A DNA stretch of 64,000 nt, from positions 42,274,766 to 42,338,765 of the forward strand of contig OX387184.1 of the NCBI GenBank assembly GCA_947561395.2, read 5' to 3'. Shown here piece after piece: positions 8,731 to 21,400 of this stretch. Below the pieces are notes generated by a model that worked only from the letters and a program-made list of their open reading frames with translations, did not search any database and was not told the DNA's origin. This DNA is from Buxus sempervirens (Eukaryota > Streptophyta > Magnoliopsida > Buxales > Buxaceae). The translations under genes were made by a program, and so were the position numbers. The stretch's first letter is position 1. Every line of letters begins with the position of its first letter.

Positions 8731-11700
8731 GTTAGAATTTAGAACTAACATGACTACATGTTCGTATTTTTAGATGACTGAAGCACTCCTTTTGGTGGTT
8801 TTGATGATGTCCATGTTATGTATCCCAGAAACTGTTTTTACTTCAAGGGAACCAAACTTCATAAGGTCGATTGGATACTGCTTCTTGCTTTCTAATATTT
8901 TCACATGAACAGTTTAATTCATAGATGTTTTCACTTAAATAACTAAAACAAACTTCGAATCAAATTAGAAGAACATGGGATGCAAATATGATTGGCTACA
9001 TCTGATTCACGTGTGATCATCCTTGTCGTTGTGCATGGAGCCTTGAATGTCTTACATGGTTAATCACATAACAATCCAAAATTATTCAGCAGAAAATAGG
9101 ATAAAAAAGGAAAGGAAAGAGCAAGTTGATTCAAGATGTTCTAGCTGTTTACAGGTTTTCCTTTTTTACCCCCTTTGTTTCTTTCTTTTTGGCGTAGTTG
9201 TCATTGCGATGCTATGCCATACGATTATTAAAACAGACAATTAAAAATTATGATAGTGTGACAATTTTTTTTTCTTATATATCAGGACTATGCTTTGCTA
9301 GAATTTAGAAACTAATACATTATTATTTTTTTAATTTATGAAAGGCTACTAAGTATAAATGTGGCAATGGATATCATTGTAGAGATCTTAGAGAATTCTC
9401 CAATGGATTTATGTTTGTTGCAAATGTTGCAGACATACTTTGTACTACTAAAATGCAGGATATCCATGTACATACACACAAGGGTGCAAATTATCCGCGA
9501 ACTTGGGAGCAGGGCTTAGGCTCAAGTCAAGATCATCTTTCTTTTCTTTTTTTTTTTTATCAGTAAATAAGAGATAGTATTAGAATAGAAAATTCATAGT
9601 TACAAGTACACAAACTGTGTACTAGGATAATATAGAAAACCTCTCCCACTCAGAAAATAAAAAATAAGAAGCAAAACATCAAGCTACATCAGCGCCCCTC
9701 CCCCCTTTACAAATCTGAAAACCTCCTGCTACCCAGCAAGTCTTCTAGAGGTATCTTATTCACCAGAGAATGGGCAGAAAGCCAACTGTGAACCTGCCTT
9801 AACACTCTTCTCCCCAAACATGACTAATTTCTCTCTAAGTCTCTGAAGATTCTCCAATTCCTTTCTCCCCACAGAACCGAAGATATGCCAGCAGGAATTA
9901 AATTCCAGATCAGGTCCCTAGTAGATTTGCCTTTCGACCACCCCCAAGCTTCCAAAGCCCTTCTAAAATTTCGAGGTTGAACCCAAGGCAGTTCCATCCT
10001 TTCACAGACAATATTCCATAGCCTAGCAGCTTGTAAGCAATGCACCAATAAGTGTTCCACAGATTCTTCTTCAGATTTGCATATCACGCACCTATTTGGG
10101 AGTTGCCATCCTCTATTCTTTAAAAGATTAACAACCGTTAAAATTTTATCTAGAGAAGCCGCCCACAGGAAAAAACCCACTTTGCTTGGAATTATTCTTG
10201 CCCAAACCAATTTATGCACTGAAAACTCCAGACCTGTAGTATTATTCATTATCCTGTATGCTGAACTCACCGAAAAACATCCCAAGTTCTCCTTCATCCA
10301 TAGTCTAGCGTCTTCCTCTTCCTCCAACTGCATACTATAAAGTTCAGACATCAACTCTTCGTACTCACTCACTTCCCAGTCACATAGATTTCTTCTTAGC
10401 TTCACATTCCACACCACTTGTCAAACCAGAACTGAATCTTAGTCTCCTTTCCAACTGAAAATCTGCAATTCCTATCCACTAAGTCCACTAGCTTTACTAT
10501 TGGCCCCCCACAAACTAACTCCAAATGGTATATTAGACTTGAATTTTTTCAAATTTCTTGCCGATCAGCATTAAGTCAAGATCATTATGATTGTTTATTC
10601 TTATGCTAAGCTCAAACTGACTAATACGCCTTGGGCTCAGGCTTGGTTCATTAAAGCTCAGCTCATTCTGATATTGTAATTGGGCCTCATGGACTGGAGG
10701 TCTAGTAATTTAAATCTACAGAATCTTTGAGCATGACATTTATAATGTTAAAAAAATAAAAAATTGAAAAATATAACATTTTGTGTATAAAACACAATAT
10801 TATTCTATTACATCCATAAATAATATAAAATTATAAATACATTACCTAACAAATTAAATGAAGTGAGGTTTAACTGAGCCGAGTACGGTCCAGCTTGGCT
10901 TAGGCTTGTTAACTAAATGAGCATTTTTAACAGCTCAGGCATGGCTCATGAGCCTAATTATTAAGCTTGTGATTGACTCATTGGAAGTTGAGATCGAGCC
11001 TTAGAGCCTGTGCTGGGATAGCTTGGTTCATTGATAGCCCTACATATTGGGCAAGCATGTGCTCACATAGTCGGCTACTGTTCTATTCTTTTCAAGATGA
11101 GTGTAGAATGCAGTGGCAACTTTAATAATAGGGTTCTGGCGAAATAAGAGAGTTTCCTATGTTATATGTAGTTCTTTTAATACAGCATGGTTAGTTATTA
11201 TCTTTATCAAATCCTTTGAAGACTGAAGTTACCCTCGAAATCAGTTATTTTATCGTAGTTAAAGGCTACTTTTAAAAAGTAAAGGGAAAAATCAAATGAT
11301 TCTGACGCACTTTCAGATAAACCTGGGGAAAGTTCTTGTCAACATGAGAAAAAAAAAGCGAAGGAAACAGGTAGAAATATGAGAAGATAGAGTTTTAGAT
11401 TGTTTAGTGGCTTTCAGAGAGACTTGGGGAAAGTTGTCAAATATTTACAAAATTTCTCCAATTTAATGCTGCCATTTTATATTTGTTTTCACTTTTCAAA
11501 ATTTTCAGAATGAATTAAAATCATGATATCTCACTGAAATATGGTTTTTTGACATTCATATTATGTTAGTAAAGTTTGATATAGTTTGTTTGAGTCTTCA
11601 CTTAATCATGGTCTTTGTGAGAGCTGTTATTATGCTGTTGGATTTATGGCAGATGCCACACCATGATTACCTTGGAATTTGCACTTAATATCTTTTCAAA

Positions 11701-14700
11701 AGTTTGTTTTTTTTTTCCATTTTAGCTGAGCCCGAAATTAGAATATTCAGTGTGGAGGATTGTCTTTTCTGGAGTGTTATGAGATGTCTTGAAAGGTAAT
11801 TGATGATTATATCATGCTGATCCAATGTGAGTGTGCATATGTGGGCATTAGTGAGCTCACACGAAAGCCACAATGTGACAACTCTTTTTGGTTAGGTGCT
11901 GGTTACATATTTGAATGTGGACCACATATTCTTGCCTTCTTGGAGATGTGAAAAGCTTTGCTTTCTTGGGCTATTACAAACTCTGCTGCAATAGATGAAC
12001 TTAAATTATCGGATTATGTTTTTGACCCAAGTATCATGTCAACATCATTCCATCGTTAATATTTTATATTAATCTCAGAAAATACTCATCTTTAGACATT
12101 GGTCTTATCATTGGTTTCAAATGTTGCTTTCAAGGATACTTCCATACTTTGAAATAAGAAATCTTAGTGAAAATTTTGCTGCTTTATAATACTTTTTCTG
12201 TTAAAATAGGAGGGAATGTTTATGTAGCAGACATTGCAGTGCCCTTCAGAAAGGAAAATTTTATGAAATTTAAAACAATGGTTCTATGAGGTGCGTTTCT
12301 ATTAAGTGAGACAAATGTGAGCTGTGTCTTAAACTGAAATCCTCTTTTCTGGTTTAGAATGATACATTTCTCACTAGTCGATTGACTTTAAGAAGTCCAA
12401 GGAAAGAATATCAAGTGATTACAAGACCACAAATTAGCATGGCTTTGGTAGACGAGAGAATTGCACGTGGCCAGGATGTGACCAAGCCTTCTGGAATTTT
12501 GGTACTGGAATGACTATTTACCCATTTATATTTACAAAAAATGTTTTTTACATTTGTAATGCCAAGTAAAGCTCACAATGGGCACATTGTGATTGTTTAT
12601 CATCATTTGACTGATTTACATGTATTATTTTGCAGGCATACGATCTTGTTCAAGGAGCACTTGTAAATTTCTTTACTTAATTTCTTATTAAGCTGTAAAT
12701 TTAATTTTGGTGTTATGTATTTGTTTTCTTTCTAATTTGTAGAATTCAAAGGTTCTTAATATATTATTTTCCATGCTGTGAATTTAATTTTGGTGTTATG
12801 TATTTATTTTCTTTCTAATTTGTAGAATTCAAAGGTTCTTAATATATTATTTTCCATGACAATTTCACTTGAATGTACTTTTTAAGAAACATGCTGATGT
12901 AAATATTTTACTGAAGGTATAATTTCAAATGCTAACAATTCCAAAATTCTATAAATTGTTGGATGAAGAAATATTGGACAAATGGAATTTAGAAATAAAC
13001 TAATCAAAGAATACATGAATAATTGATTACATGGGTAACTGAGGAGATATTTGAACAGTTTAAATTCAGATTCCTCCGGCTTTTTCGGTTTCTATTCTTG
13101 CAGATAAGATGGAGCTCTGTAATGGACAAATCAATGCCTGATCCACCGACAGCTGTCCTTCTACATGGGATTCTTGGTAGCAGGAAGAACTGGGGTAGGC
13201 TATCATACTTTCCTTCTCTGATTTCTTGAAAGTCCTGAAGTTTATATTCTTCATCTGTGATTTTGAGGAACAAAAATTGCATTCTCATCTTTTCCCACAA
13301 AGGAAGAATTTACTGAATTCTCTTTTAACAATTATTAACTTATTTGAAAGAAACAGATTGGACATGACGAAATTTTTTTCATTTGCTATTTGCTTGTGGA
13401 AAAATATAAATGTGCACATTTTTAAAGATAAAGGATGCTCCTGTCACATTGTGATTAAGTATTCTTCATCTCCTATTTTATTGGAGCTCTATGTCAGGTC
13501 TTTTTTGAAGACGAAAATTTTTTTTTCCTTTTAAAGTGGGACTGGTATAAATTTTTGTTCGTATATAGGAGTTCAATCAAAAACAAAAGGGCAAAGAAAA
13601 AAGAAAAAGACAAAAGGAAGAAGAAGAAAGCTACAGCATCAAATAATAGAGTATAATAATAAAGTGAATCTTTGAGATAACACCAAGGTTCTTATTTCTT
13701 TATTTTGTTGAATATTTTGAACTCCAAGGCATGTAACTGGTATTTTTAGTTTTATTGAGAAACTTGATTTAGGATTGTTTTTTATCTGTTCATCATGAAT
13801 TATAATTTGGAGAAGGTTGAAAAAGTGGCTCTGATTTTTTTGTCGGCTGTTTGTTGCTCTCTTTTCTTATTCTAATTTATTTATTCTCTTTTCTTATTCT
13901 AGTTTATTTATTCTACATTCTCTTCTCTTATTCTAATTATTTTAATTGTTTATTCAAACTGTTGAGAGTTGCATTTTTGTGTAATCCTTATAGTATTTAA
14001 TAATTAATATTACAGGATCATTTGCTCGGAGATTGGCTCAAGAGTTCCCCATGTGGCAGGTATTTTCAGGAAATTGGATGATTGGTTTTGTCTTAAGTTT
14101 TTTTGTTGCTACATATTATAAGGTGGAATTTGTAAATTTTATCATTATGCTTGTAATTTTATATCAATGTTGGCTAAATTATATATCCTACATTGTTGCA
14201 ACAATAATTATTTCGAATAAACTTCATTTAATACCAATTCTACAGCTTCTTAATCTTAGGCTGCATTTGGGATTACTTAATTAAGCACTTAGTTAAGCAA
14301 TCCCGAATGCAGCCTTACTTGCATCTCTAGTCAATCTTACATGATCAATTTTTTCTGTGATTATTTTCTCGAATTTGTTTTGTTATCAAAAGGCAGCTTA
14401 GGTGGTGGGACCAGTGGCATCACCCTTTTTGTCACCTTATTCATGCTCTACATGGAAAGTTTTGCCTTTAGGGACCTCTATTGGTTGTCATGCCCTCATC
14501 GATTTGTGTCCTCTGCCTGTCAATACACTTGTATCAAGGCATATTTAATGACTTAGCAAAATAATTTAAACATGGTTTATGTTGCCTATGACTAGTATTG
14601 CATACATGTGATATGCAATATGGTGCTTGAAATCATTATATTTCAAACTTGCCCCTATATATTTATAACTATTCTGGCAGAGTAATCAACACTTTAATTA

Positions 14701-15208
14701 GTATTATGCAGTTCCATAACCTGTCTGGTTGTTCTTTGTTATTGCCTATTTCTCTTGAAGTGAAATTGTTGCGCTTCGATGGTATCCTTCATTTGGGGTC
14801 TTGCATCAACTCTCACAATGTGTTCCTTTTCACCATTATCCAGCGGCACTTGCATGCCTTTAAGTCAGCAAAGAATGTGAAACAAATAGTAGCTTGTACA
14901 AAATTTTGCATGTTTGAGGTGACTTTACTGATATTCAATGGCATAAGTACAAGACAAAATGATGGAGTGTGTATAAGCCAACGAAGATACCTTGTTTAGA
15001 GAGGATGTTAAACCTTTCACTATCCTGATGGTAGGAAACTTTGGCTAACAAAATGTAACTGAATAACTACATAATTTCCACTCAAACTTGGCAAGAATAA
15101 TTATACTACAAAGGGAAATGGCATACTGCACTTAATCTTGTTTTGTTCATTTTTACCTTAAAAACTGGAAATTTCGAATATTTTTTTTGATGAGTAATGA
15201 TAGTATGA

Positions 15209-15247
<39 letters not shown>

Positions 15248-18200
15248 GAGAATGGAATGTACGTCATGCCCATACAAATGGATCTGCATCAAAGGCAACC
15301 ACCTCAAAAACCACCCATAAACTAGCCCTAGCCTCTGAACAATCCAATCCTAACTATGAACAATGGCACAAATGGAATCGGTGCTAAATAAGACATTCAA
15401 CCTGAATCCATATGGCATCCACTTGTACAACAATAACCTCCTCAATGCCTCGACTATAACATCATCATGATCTACCATATACCAAAACATGCGAAGAGAA
15501 ACACCATGATACCACTCTCTAACAATATCAACTGCATATATGCCTCAAAACTCCGGTAGAACCGTCACCCATGAAGCAGATGCAACTAAAATAGAGTCAA
15601 CCACTTGATCCACCGATGAACGTGAGTCCTGGAAAATCCTCCTGCTGCGCTCCATCCAAATATGTCACACAATAGCGTGAAAGAGTAGGCTGTAAATGAT
15701 ATAGCCCCTCTGCCCCAATCCCCTGAATCTCCACTGATGAAACAACGGAAATTATGGGGCTGATGGAATTAAATTGCTGTTCATTAACTACGTTGTCATA
15801 ATATGAAGAAGGCTTCAGTTTATCCTGTCATTTACTTGTCTTTTGTTTGATTTTTACGCAGTTTTTATTAGTAGATTTGCGATGCCATGGTGATTCAGCA
15901 TCTATAAATAAGAGGGGACCTCATACCGTTGCCTCAGCTGCTCTCGACATCTTAAAGCTAGTGCGTAATTCATGACATTAGTGGTAATTTATGAATGCAT
16001 CTTTCCCTTTCCTAAATATGTTATGATAATCTAGCATTTGAGCCATATAGTTTAAATTTCTCCACTCCCTTTCATTGACATTAATTGGACTGTCCTTATA
16101 TTTCTTCTATAAATTTGAGTTAACGAGTTCCTTCAGCAGAAGAGGTACCTATTGTAGATGTTATGGTAATCAGAAAATTCTGTCTAATATAATGCGTATT
16201 CTCATTTCTGGATATTTGTATGTGTTAGTTTTATCCTATATGTATTACAAGCTCCTATAACTCCATTATGTCAATGTTGAATTTTATAGTTTGCTATATT
16301 AAGTATTAGAGTAGCATTATTGGAGATTCTATGTTAGACCTTTTTGGCATGAAAACAAGCATGGTTGTAAAATATCGATTCAAGGGAAATTGTAATGCCC
16401 TCCAAAAGGGGAAATTTGGAAGAAAGAATTTATTAATTTTCAAACGAAAATAAAACCTTGATTAATAGTTAATTGACATTTGAAAATGATTAGTGAGTAA
16501 TTGATATGGGCCTTCTGCAAGATGTAAAAACTTGCAACAGTATGTACTGAAAATATTATACTATATAACGAGCTTAAAATGTATGAGAAGAATTTTAGAG
16601 AAAAAGAATGACTAGCGTTAAGAATGGAAAATTACAATTACTATGCCATATGTATTTTGTTGATTTTTACCTATTGCGGCAATAACGTGAAAGCAATAGA
16701 AAGATCGAAAATTGCACACAGATTTTATGTGGTTCCATGTCGTGAAGATTTTTCGTTATCTTAAAGGAGAATAGAGTTACAACTAATATCTCTGATTCCT
16801 AGTTACAACTCCAACCCTGTACATTAGAGAAATCGCAATATGCCCTTACTGTTTCCCGCTCACACGTCCAAAGACACACACACCCCCCCCTAACCAGCCA
16901 CCCAGACACACACACACAAGCACACACACACACACAAAATCCCTCAAATTCTTTGGTTTTACCTGGCACAAAATAAAGATATTATCTAGGGGAGGGACCT
17001 CTATCTGTGGGCTTCACTTCACTCTGCTTATGGGGCCCCGCTTTGGTCCTCCCCGTGGGGCCTGTTAAGTCCCTTTCCCTTTGGATTTCAGATAAAATAT
17101 GAGCCACACTAGCATATACTTTGAATGTATTTAGATTCAGTTCTTGCTTTTTGAAGCTCATGAGAGGGAATGCTTGTGTCAATTTGGTGAATAATATGAT
17201 ATTTTCTGGTGTACTCTCTTGGAGGCCTAATATGACAGCAATAATTGAGGATTGAACAGCACTTTGGTCCAGATTAGTTATGTAGTCTGCCAGAAATGGG
17301 TCAAGAACATTTGATGATTTCAAGAAAGGAGTTCAATACAAGACGGATAAGTTATAGAGTGAGATTTTGTCAGACTGGCATGGGGGCTCAGCGTTATGCA
17401 ACAATCAACATTCTCCAAAGCATGTGGTTAGATGCTTTTAGAGAGTGGAGGAACAATCTGGGCACTGGAGGTTCTAGTGACTCTGATTTCTTGTATCTTA
17501 GCAAGTCATATGGTCTACAAATATTTGTAGACTGAGTATTTTCTTTTTCTGTGCTGGTGAATTTTTTTACCATCATAAATTCTTGTTTTCCATTTGTAGA
17601 AATTCATTTCGACTTACTGCTCACCTCAATGACATTTGGTACTCTCACAAATAATATCCTCCTGATGGTTCATCTCATCAAGAGAAAAGCATAATGCCTG
17701 ACTTCTGTATTCCTTGCAAGGCAAAAAACTTATCAGTTGATGAAATCTTTCTTAATTGTTGATTCTTGACTTAGAACATAGAACAATATTTTGTGAACTG
17801 ATCGCTTCAAGAAATGGAATCTGAGACTGGTCTTGGGGAAATTTATATTTACCATGATCTGTTTGAGATTATCAATGAAAAGAATTTGTTTTGGAACTGT
17901 TTAATTTGCTAGCAAACAATGCATGGAAGATTTTTATTTTCCCCATTATGTTCAGTCCATGACGAGTCAAGGATAATTGATAAATCTTCTAAGCCACTAT
18001 GCCATAATTAAAAGCAAGTTTTAGTTGCTGAACTCCCTAGGAGTGGTATGACATTACTTTTTGGATCATGTTTTGGATTTTAGCAAAATGTAATCATATG
18101 ATTTGTATTGTGATTGATACAACAAGAAATCTAAGTGCGTTAATGAATTATTGCCTAGGATTGACTAATTCAGTTATGTATATGTTGATATCAATAAAGC

Positions 18201-18440
18201 GATGATGAGTTGGTCTGAAGGTAAAAGCCTTAAGTTTCCAATGTGAGAACACGGGTTCGGTTTTGTGCGCAGCTAGTTTGCCTGAAAATTGAAAAGGGTC
18301 TATTGCCAGTCCATCCTTCTTGGTACCTTGCTTTGGTGGGACATACACCAATGGTTTATAGTTTCAGTGGCATGCTGCGGCTTGTTGCCGAAATTTCAGT
18401 GGCATCCCCTTCGATGAGACACCTTTTTTTTCGGTTTTCC

Positions 18441-18479
<39 letters not shown>

Positions 18480-21400
18480 GGGGCGGGGCACGGGCGGTTT
18501 TGTGTGGGGTGCATTCAATTTTGAATCAGGCGAGATCTCATTGGTGTTGTTGCATTTTTACGGACATGCCCTTTTTTTTTTAATTAACTTGTATGGAATG
18601 TGCGAGCAAGATGGGAGGTATTTAGACCATTTCATGCAAAATTTCCATTGAATTCAGCCTATTCTCACTTGCCTTTTCGTGGGATTTGAATGATTATATT
18701 CTTGTTATATACTCAATTTTATGAATCATTATGCTTATAAATGATTGTAATATTTTGAAAATAAAAATCATAAAACGGGTTTCTGATCAAACTTTTGTCA
18801 GCACGTGACAGGATGTTGCCAAAATTTCATTACTTGACATCAAAATTTCGTGCATTTTGTGCAATTCAATTTTCCCTTATGCGAGAACATGGCCTAGTAA
18901 TTTGTTAAAGGAGTTGCCACTATCCAATTGTCCAGTTAGGTGTAGATGGACACCATTAAAATAATCAATTAAAATTTAAAAACTTCTCTACAGGGGGGTT
19001 TCAATTAAGTCATTGCGAAGGTGTTAAGCACCACCCAACCAGTTTCAGTTCAATGAATCAGTTACATTGTCTAGATTTCACCCTTAGAGAAAAGTAATCA
19101 TTTATTTATGTAAAACTTCCTAATTTTCAAAAAAAACTAAAGATGAATGAACTTTATAAAACTCCTTGGATATACAAGTTTCAAAATGAAAAAATCTCTA
19201 CAAATTGAAGTAATCTACAAGTACTAAAAATAATAATGAGAACCTTAAAATAATTATGAATCTTATTTTGAACAAGATTGGGAATGGGGATTAGTAAACC
19301 AAATTATCTTTGAATTGTGGAATTTTGAAAACTTAAAAGAATTTTCACACTTTATCAAGACAATGCTGATTTTTGTTATGAATAAAACAAATCATAACCA
19401 GTATTATACCTTCTGGAGAGCCAATTTAGTTGGTTGGAGAGACAGAGAAATTTTCTACTATCCTTATCAAATTTGAAACCTGAGAAAAACTCAAAAAGAG
19501 GAATTTGAACAAGGATCAGACATGAAAGCTGTCTCAACAATAAATAATCTGGATTTGACAGAATACCTATGTGAAAGTCTGCTACATTTGTTAGAAACAA
19601 CAGCTATGATATTAGGATCAGCAAAATTGCCCTTCATCATGACAAGTGGACCCCAAGTGTTTGTTACAGAAGAAAGTGTTGATTACCCTAGAACAGAAGA
19701 ATAAACACAAGACATAGTCTATCTACTGAAGAGAATGAAAAACAGAAATGTGTTAAAATTGCCAATTGAACTTTCAACTTTTGCAAACAAAATTGAACAA
19801 GCAAGAATTGAAACAGAAGCAACTCCAGTTAGCCCAGAATCCCTTGAATATGATAGAGTTGAATTAGCCAATTTCATTAACCAAATGGAAGATTAAACAA
19901 GAAGCATAGTGGACCCCACTCAAGGATGACACTAGACATGATGTCATTCAAGATTCTTTTACAAAACGTAAAAAGTTAAATTGCCTTTTACATTAGACGT
20001 GTAAAAGTTGCTACCAAAAAAGGTGTATAATTACTAACGAACAAAAAAAAGTGACCAGCTAAAAAGAGGTGCAATCAAAAGCTGACAAAAGAAGGTGGAC
20101 ACCTAGAAAGGAGGTGCAATAAATGGCCACTTTTTTTAGCGAAAAAAGACACATCACTATAGACACTTCATCACTTCCAACTACTATAAATGGAGAGAAC
20201 GAGAGGAGATTGGAGCATAGTTCTCAAGTTTTGTTCAAGTCTTCATCAAGTGTCCTTCAAGCTTTCTCTTGTTCTTTGCCTCTCTTGTAATACTTCTTTC
20301 TTTCAACTTTAACTTCGGACCTTTGTTTTTCTGTAAAGGATATTAGAACTCGGTATAATCCATTACTGAGTTTCTATCAGTCCAAGTGTTGTACAAATCT
20401 ACCTTTTGTAACGAAGCAAGGATAATACTACTTTGTTATCAAGCTTCTAATTTTTGTAAGTTTTTATGTTTCCTTAAATAATATAAGTGTTTCTATTAGT
20501 CCAAGTGTTGTATGAATCTAGCTTTTGTAACGAAGCAAGGATAATACTACCTTTTGTACGAATCTACCTTTTGGAAGACAGACAAGCGTATGGGTTTTGA
20601 AACAACTTAAAGTGAAACAATAAATAATATAGAGTAACTACATAGAAAGAAAGTAAGATAAAAATGGACATAAACACTTACATTATTTAGGGAAACATAA
20701 AAACTTACAAGAATTAGAAGCTTGATAAGAACGTAGTATTATCCTTGCTTCGTTACAAAAGGTAGATTCGTATAACACTTGGACTGATAGAAACTCAGTA
20801 ATGGATTATATCGAGCTCTGATACCATTTACAGAAAAACAAAGGTCCGAATTAAAAGTTGAAAGAAAGAAGTATTACAAGAGAGGCAAAGAACAAAAAAA
20901 AAGCTTGAAGGACACTTGATGAAGACTTGAACAAAGCTTGAAAATCATGCTCCAATCTCCTCCCCTTCTTTCCTTTTATAGTAGTTGGAAGTGATGAGGT
21001 GTCTATGGTGATGTGTCTTTTTCCGCTAAAAAGAGCGGCCATTTATTGCACCTCCTTTCTAGGTGCCCACCTTCTTTTGTTAGCTTTTGATTGCACCTCT
21101 TTTTAGCTGGTAACTTTTTTTTGTTCGCTAGTAATTATACACCTTTTTTGGTAGCAACTTTTACATGTCTATTACCAAAAAAAAAAAAAACTTTTACACG
21201 TCTAATGTAAAAGGCAATTTAACTTCTTACGTTTTGTAAAAGAATCTTGAATGACATCATGTCTAGTGTCATCCTTGAGTGGGGTCCACTATGCTTCTTG
21301 TTTAATCTTCCATTTGGTTAATGAAATTGGCTAATTCAACCCTATCATAGTCAAGGGATGCTGGGTTAACTGGAGTTGCTTTTGCTTCAATTCTTGCTTG

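Larger units (their letters stand above)
9481..11041 (+). mobile_element. hAT-like non-autonomous repeat, split by a LINE
   Basis: Outer parts 9481-9536 and 10586-11041 form one unit once the LINE and one target duplication are removed. Ends agggtgcaaattatccgcga (left) and the complement of ttcattgatagccct (right) resemble the agggtg.aaa / agggctatcaatga ends typical of plant hAT non-autonomous elements, whose interior is rich in gagctc/gctcaagc words as here. No clean 8-bp target duplication was found, so the family call is tentative. Confidence 0.4.
8731..12357 (+). other. Hydrolase intron 1 with nested transposons
   Basis: This 3.6-kb intron contains a hAT-like repeat (9481-11041) split by a LINE fragment (9537-10572). 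Sequence at 8731-9480 and 11042-12357 is AT-rich with no gene or repeat I recognise. Confidence 0.7.
14060..15861 (+). other. Hydrolase intron 5 with foldback, LINE end and microsatellite
   Basis: Contains a 56-bp foldback (14259-14314), a TA microsatellite (about 15212-15244) and a minus-strand LINE 3' fragment (about 15181-15790). Apart from these, 14320-15170 shows nothing recognisable. Confidence 0.7.
15961..19251 (+). other. First part of hydrolase intron 6
   Basis: Contains a CA/C-rich microsatellite (about 16875-16936), two opposing unexplained open frames around 16982-17535, a SINE-like tRNA-derived segment (about 18190-18345), a 36-G homopolymer (18443-18478) and a third weak copy of the ggagt(t/c)gccact module (18910-19033). 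No gene is supported. Confidence 0.5.

Noticed and set aside
18243..18524. 93-codon frame ending in a poly-Gly run
   Set aside because: The run is the translated G homopolymer; no domain.
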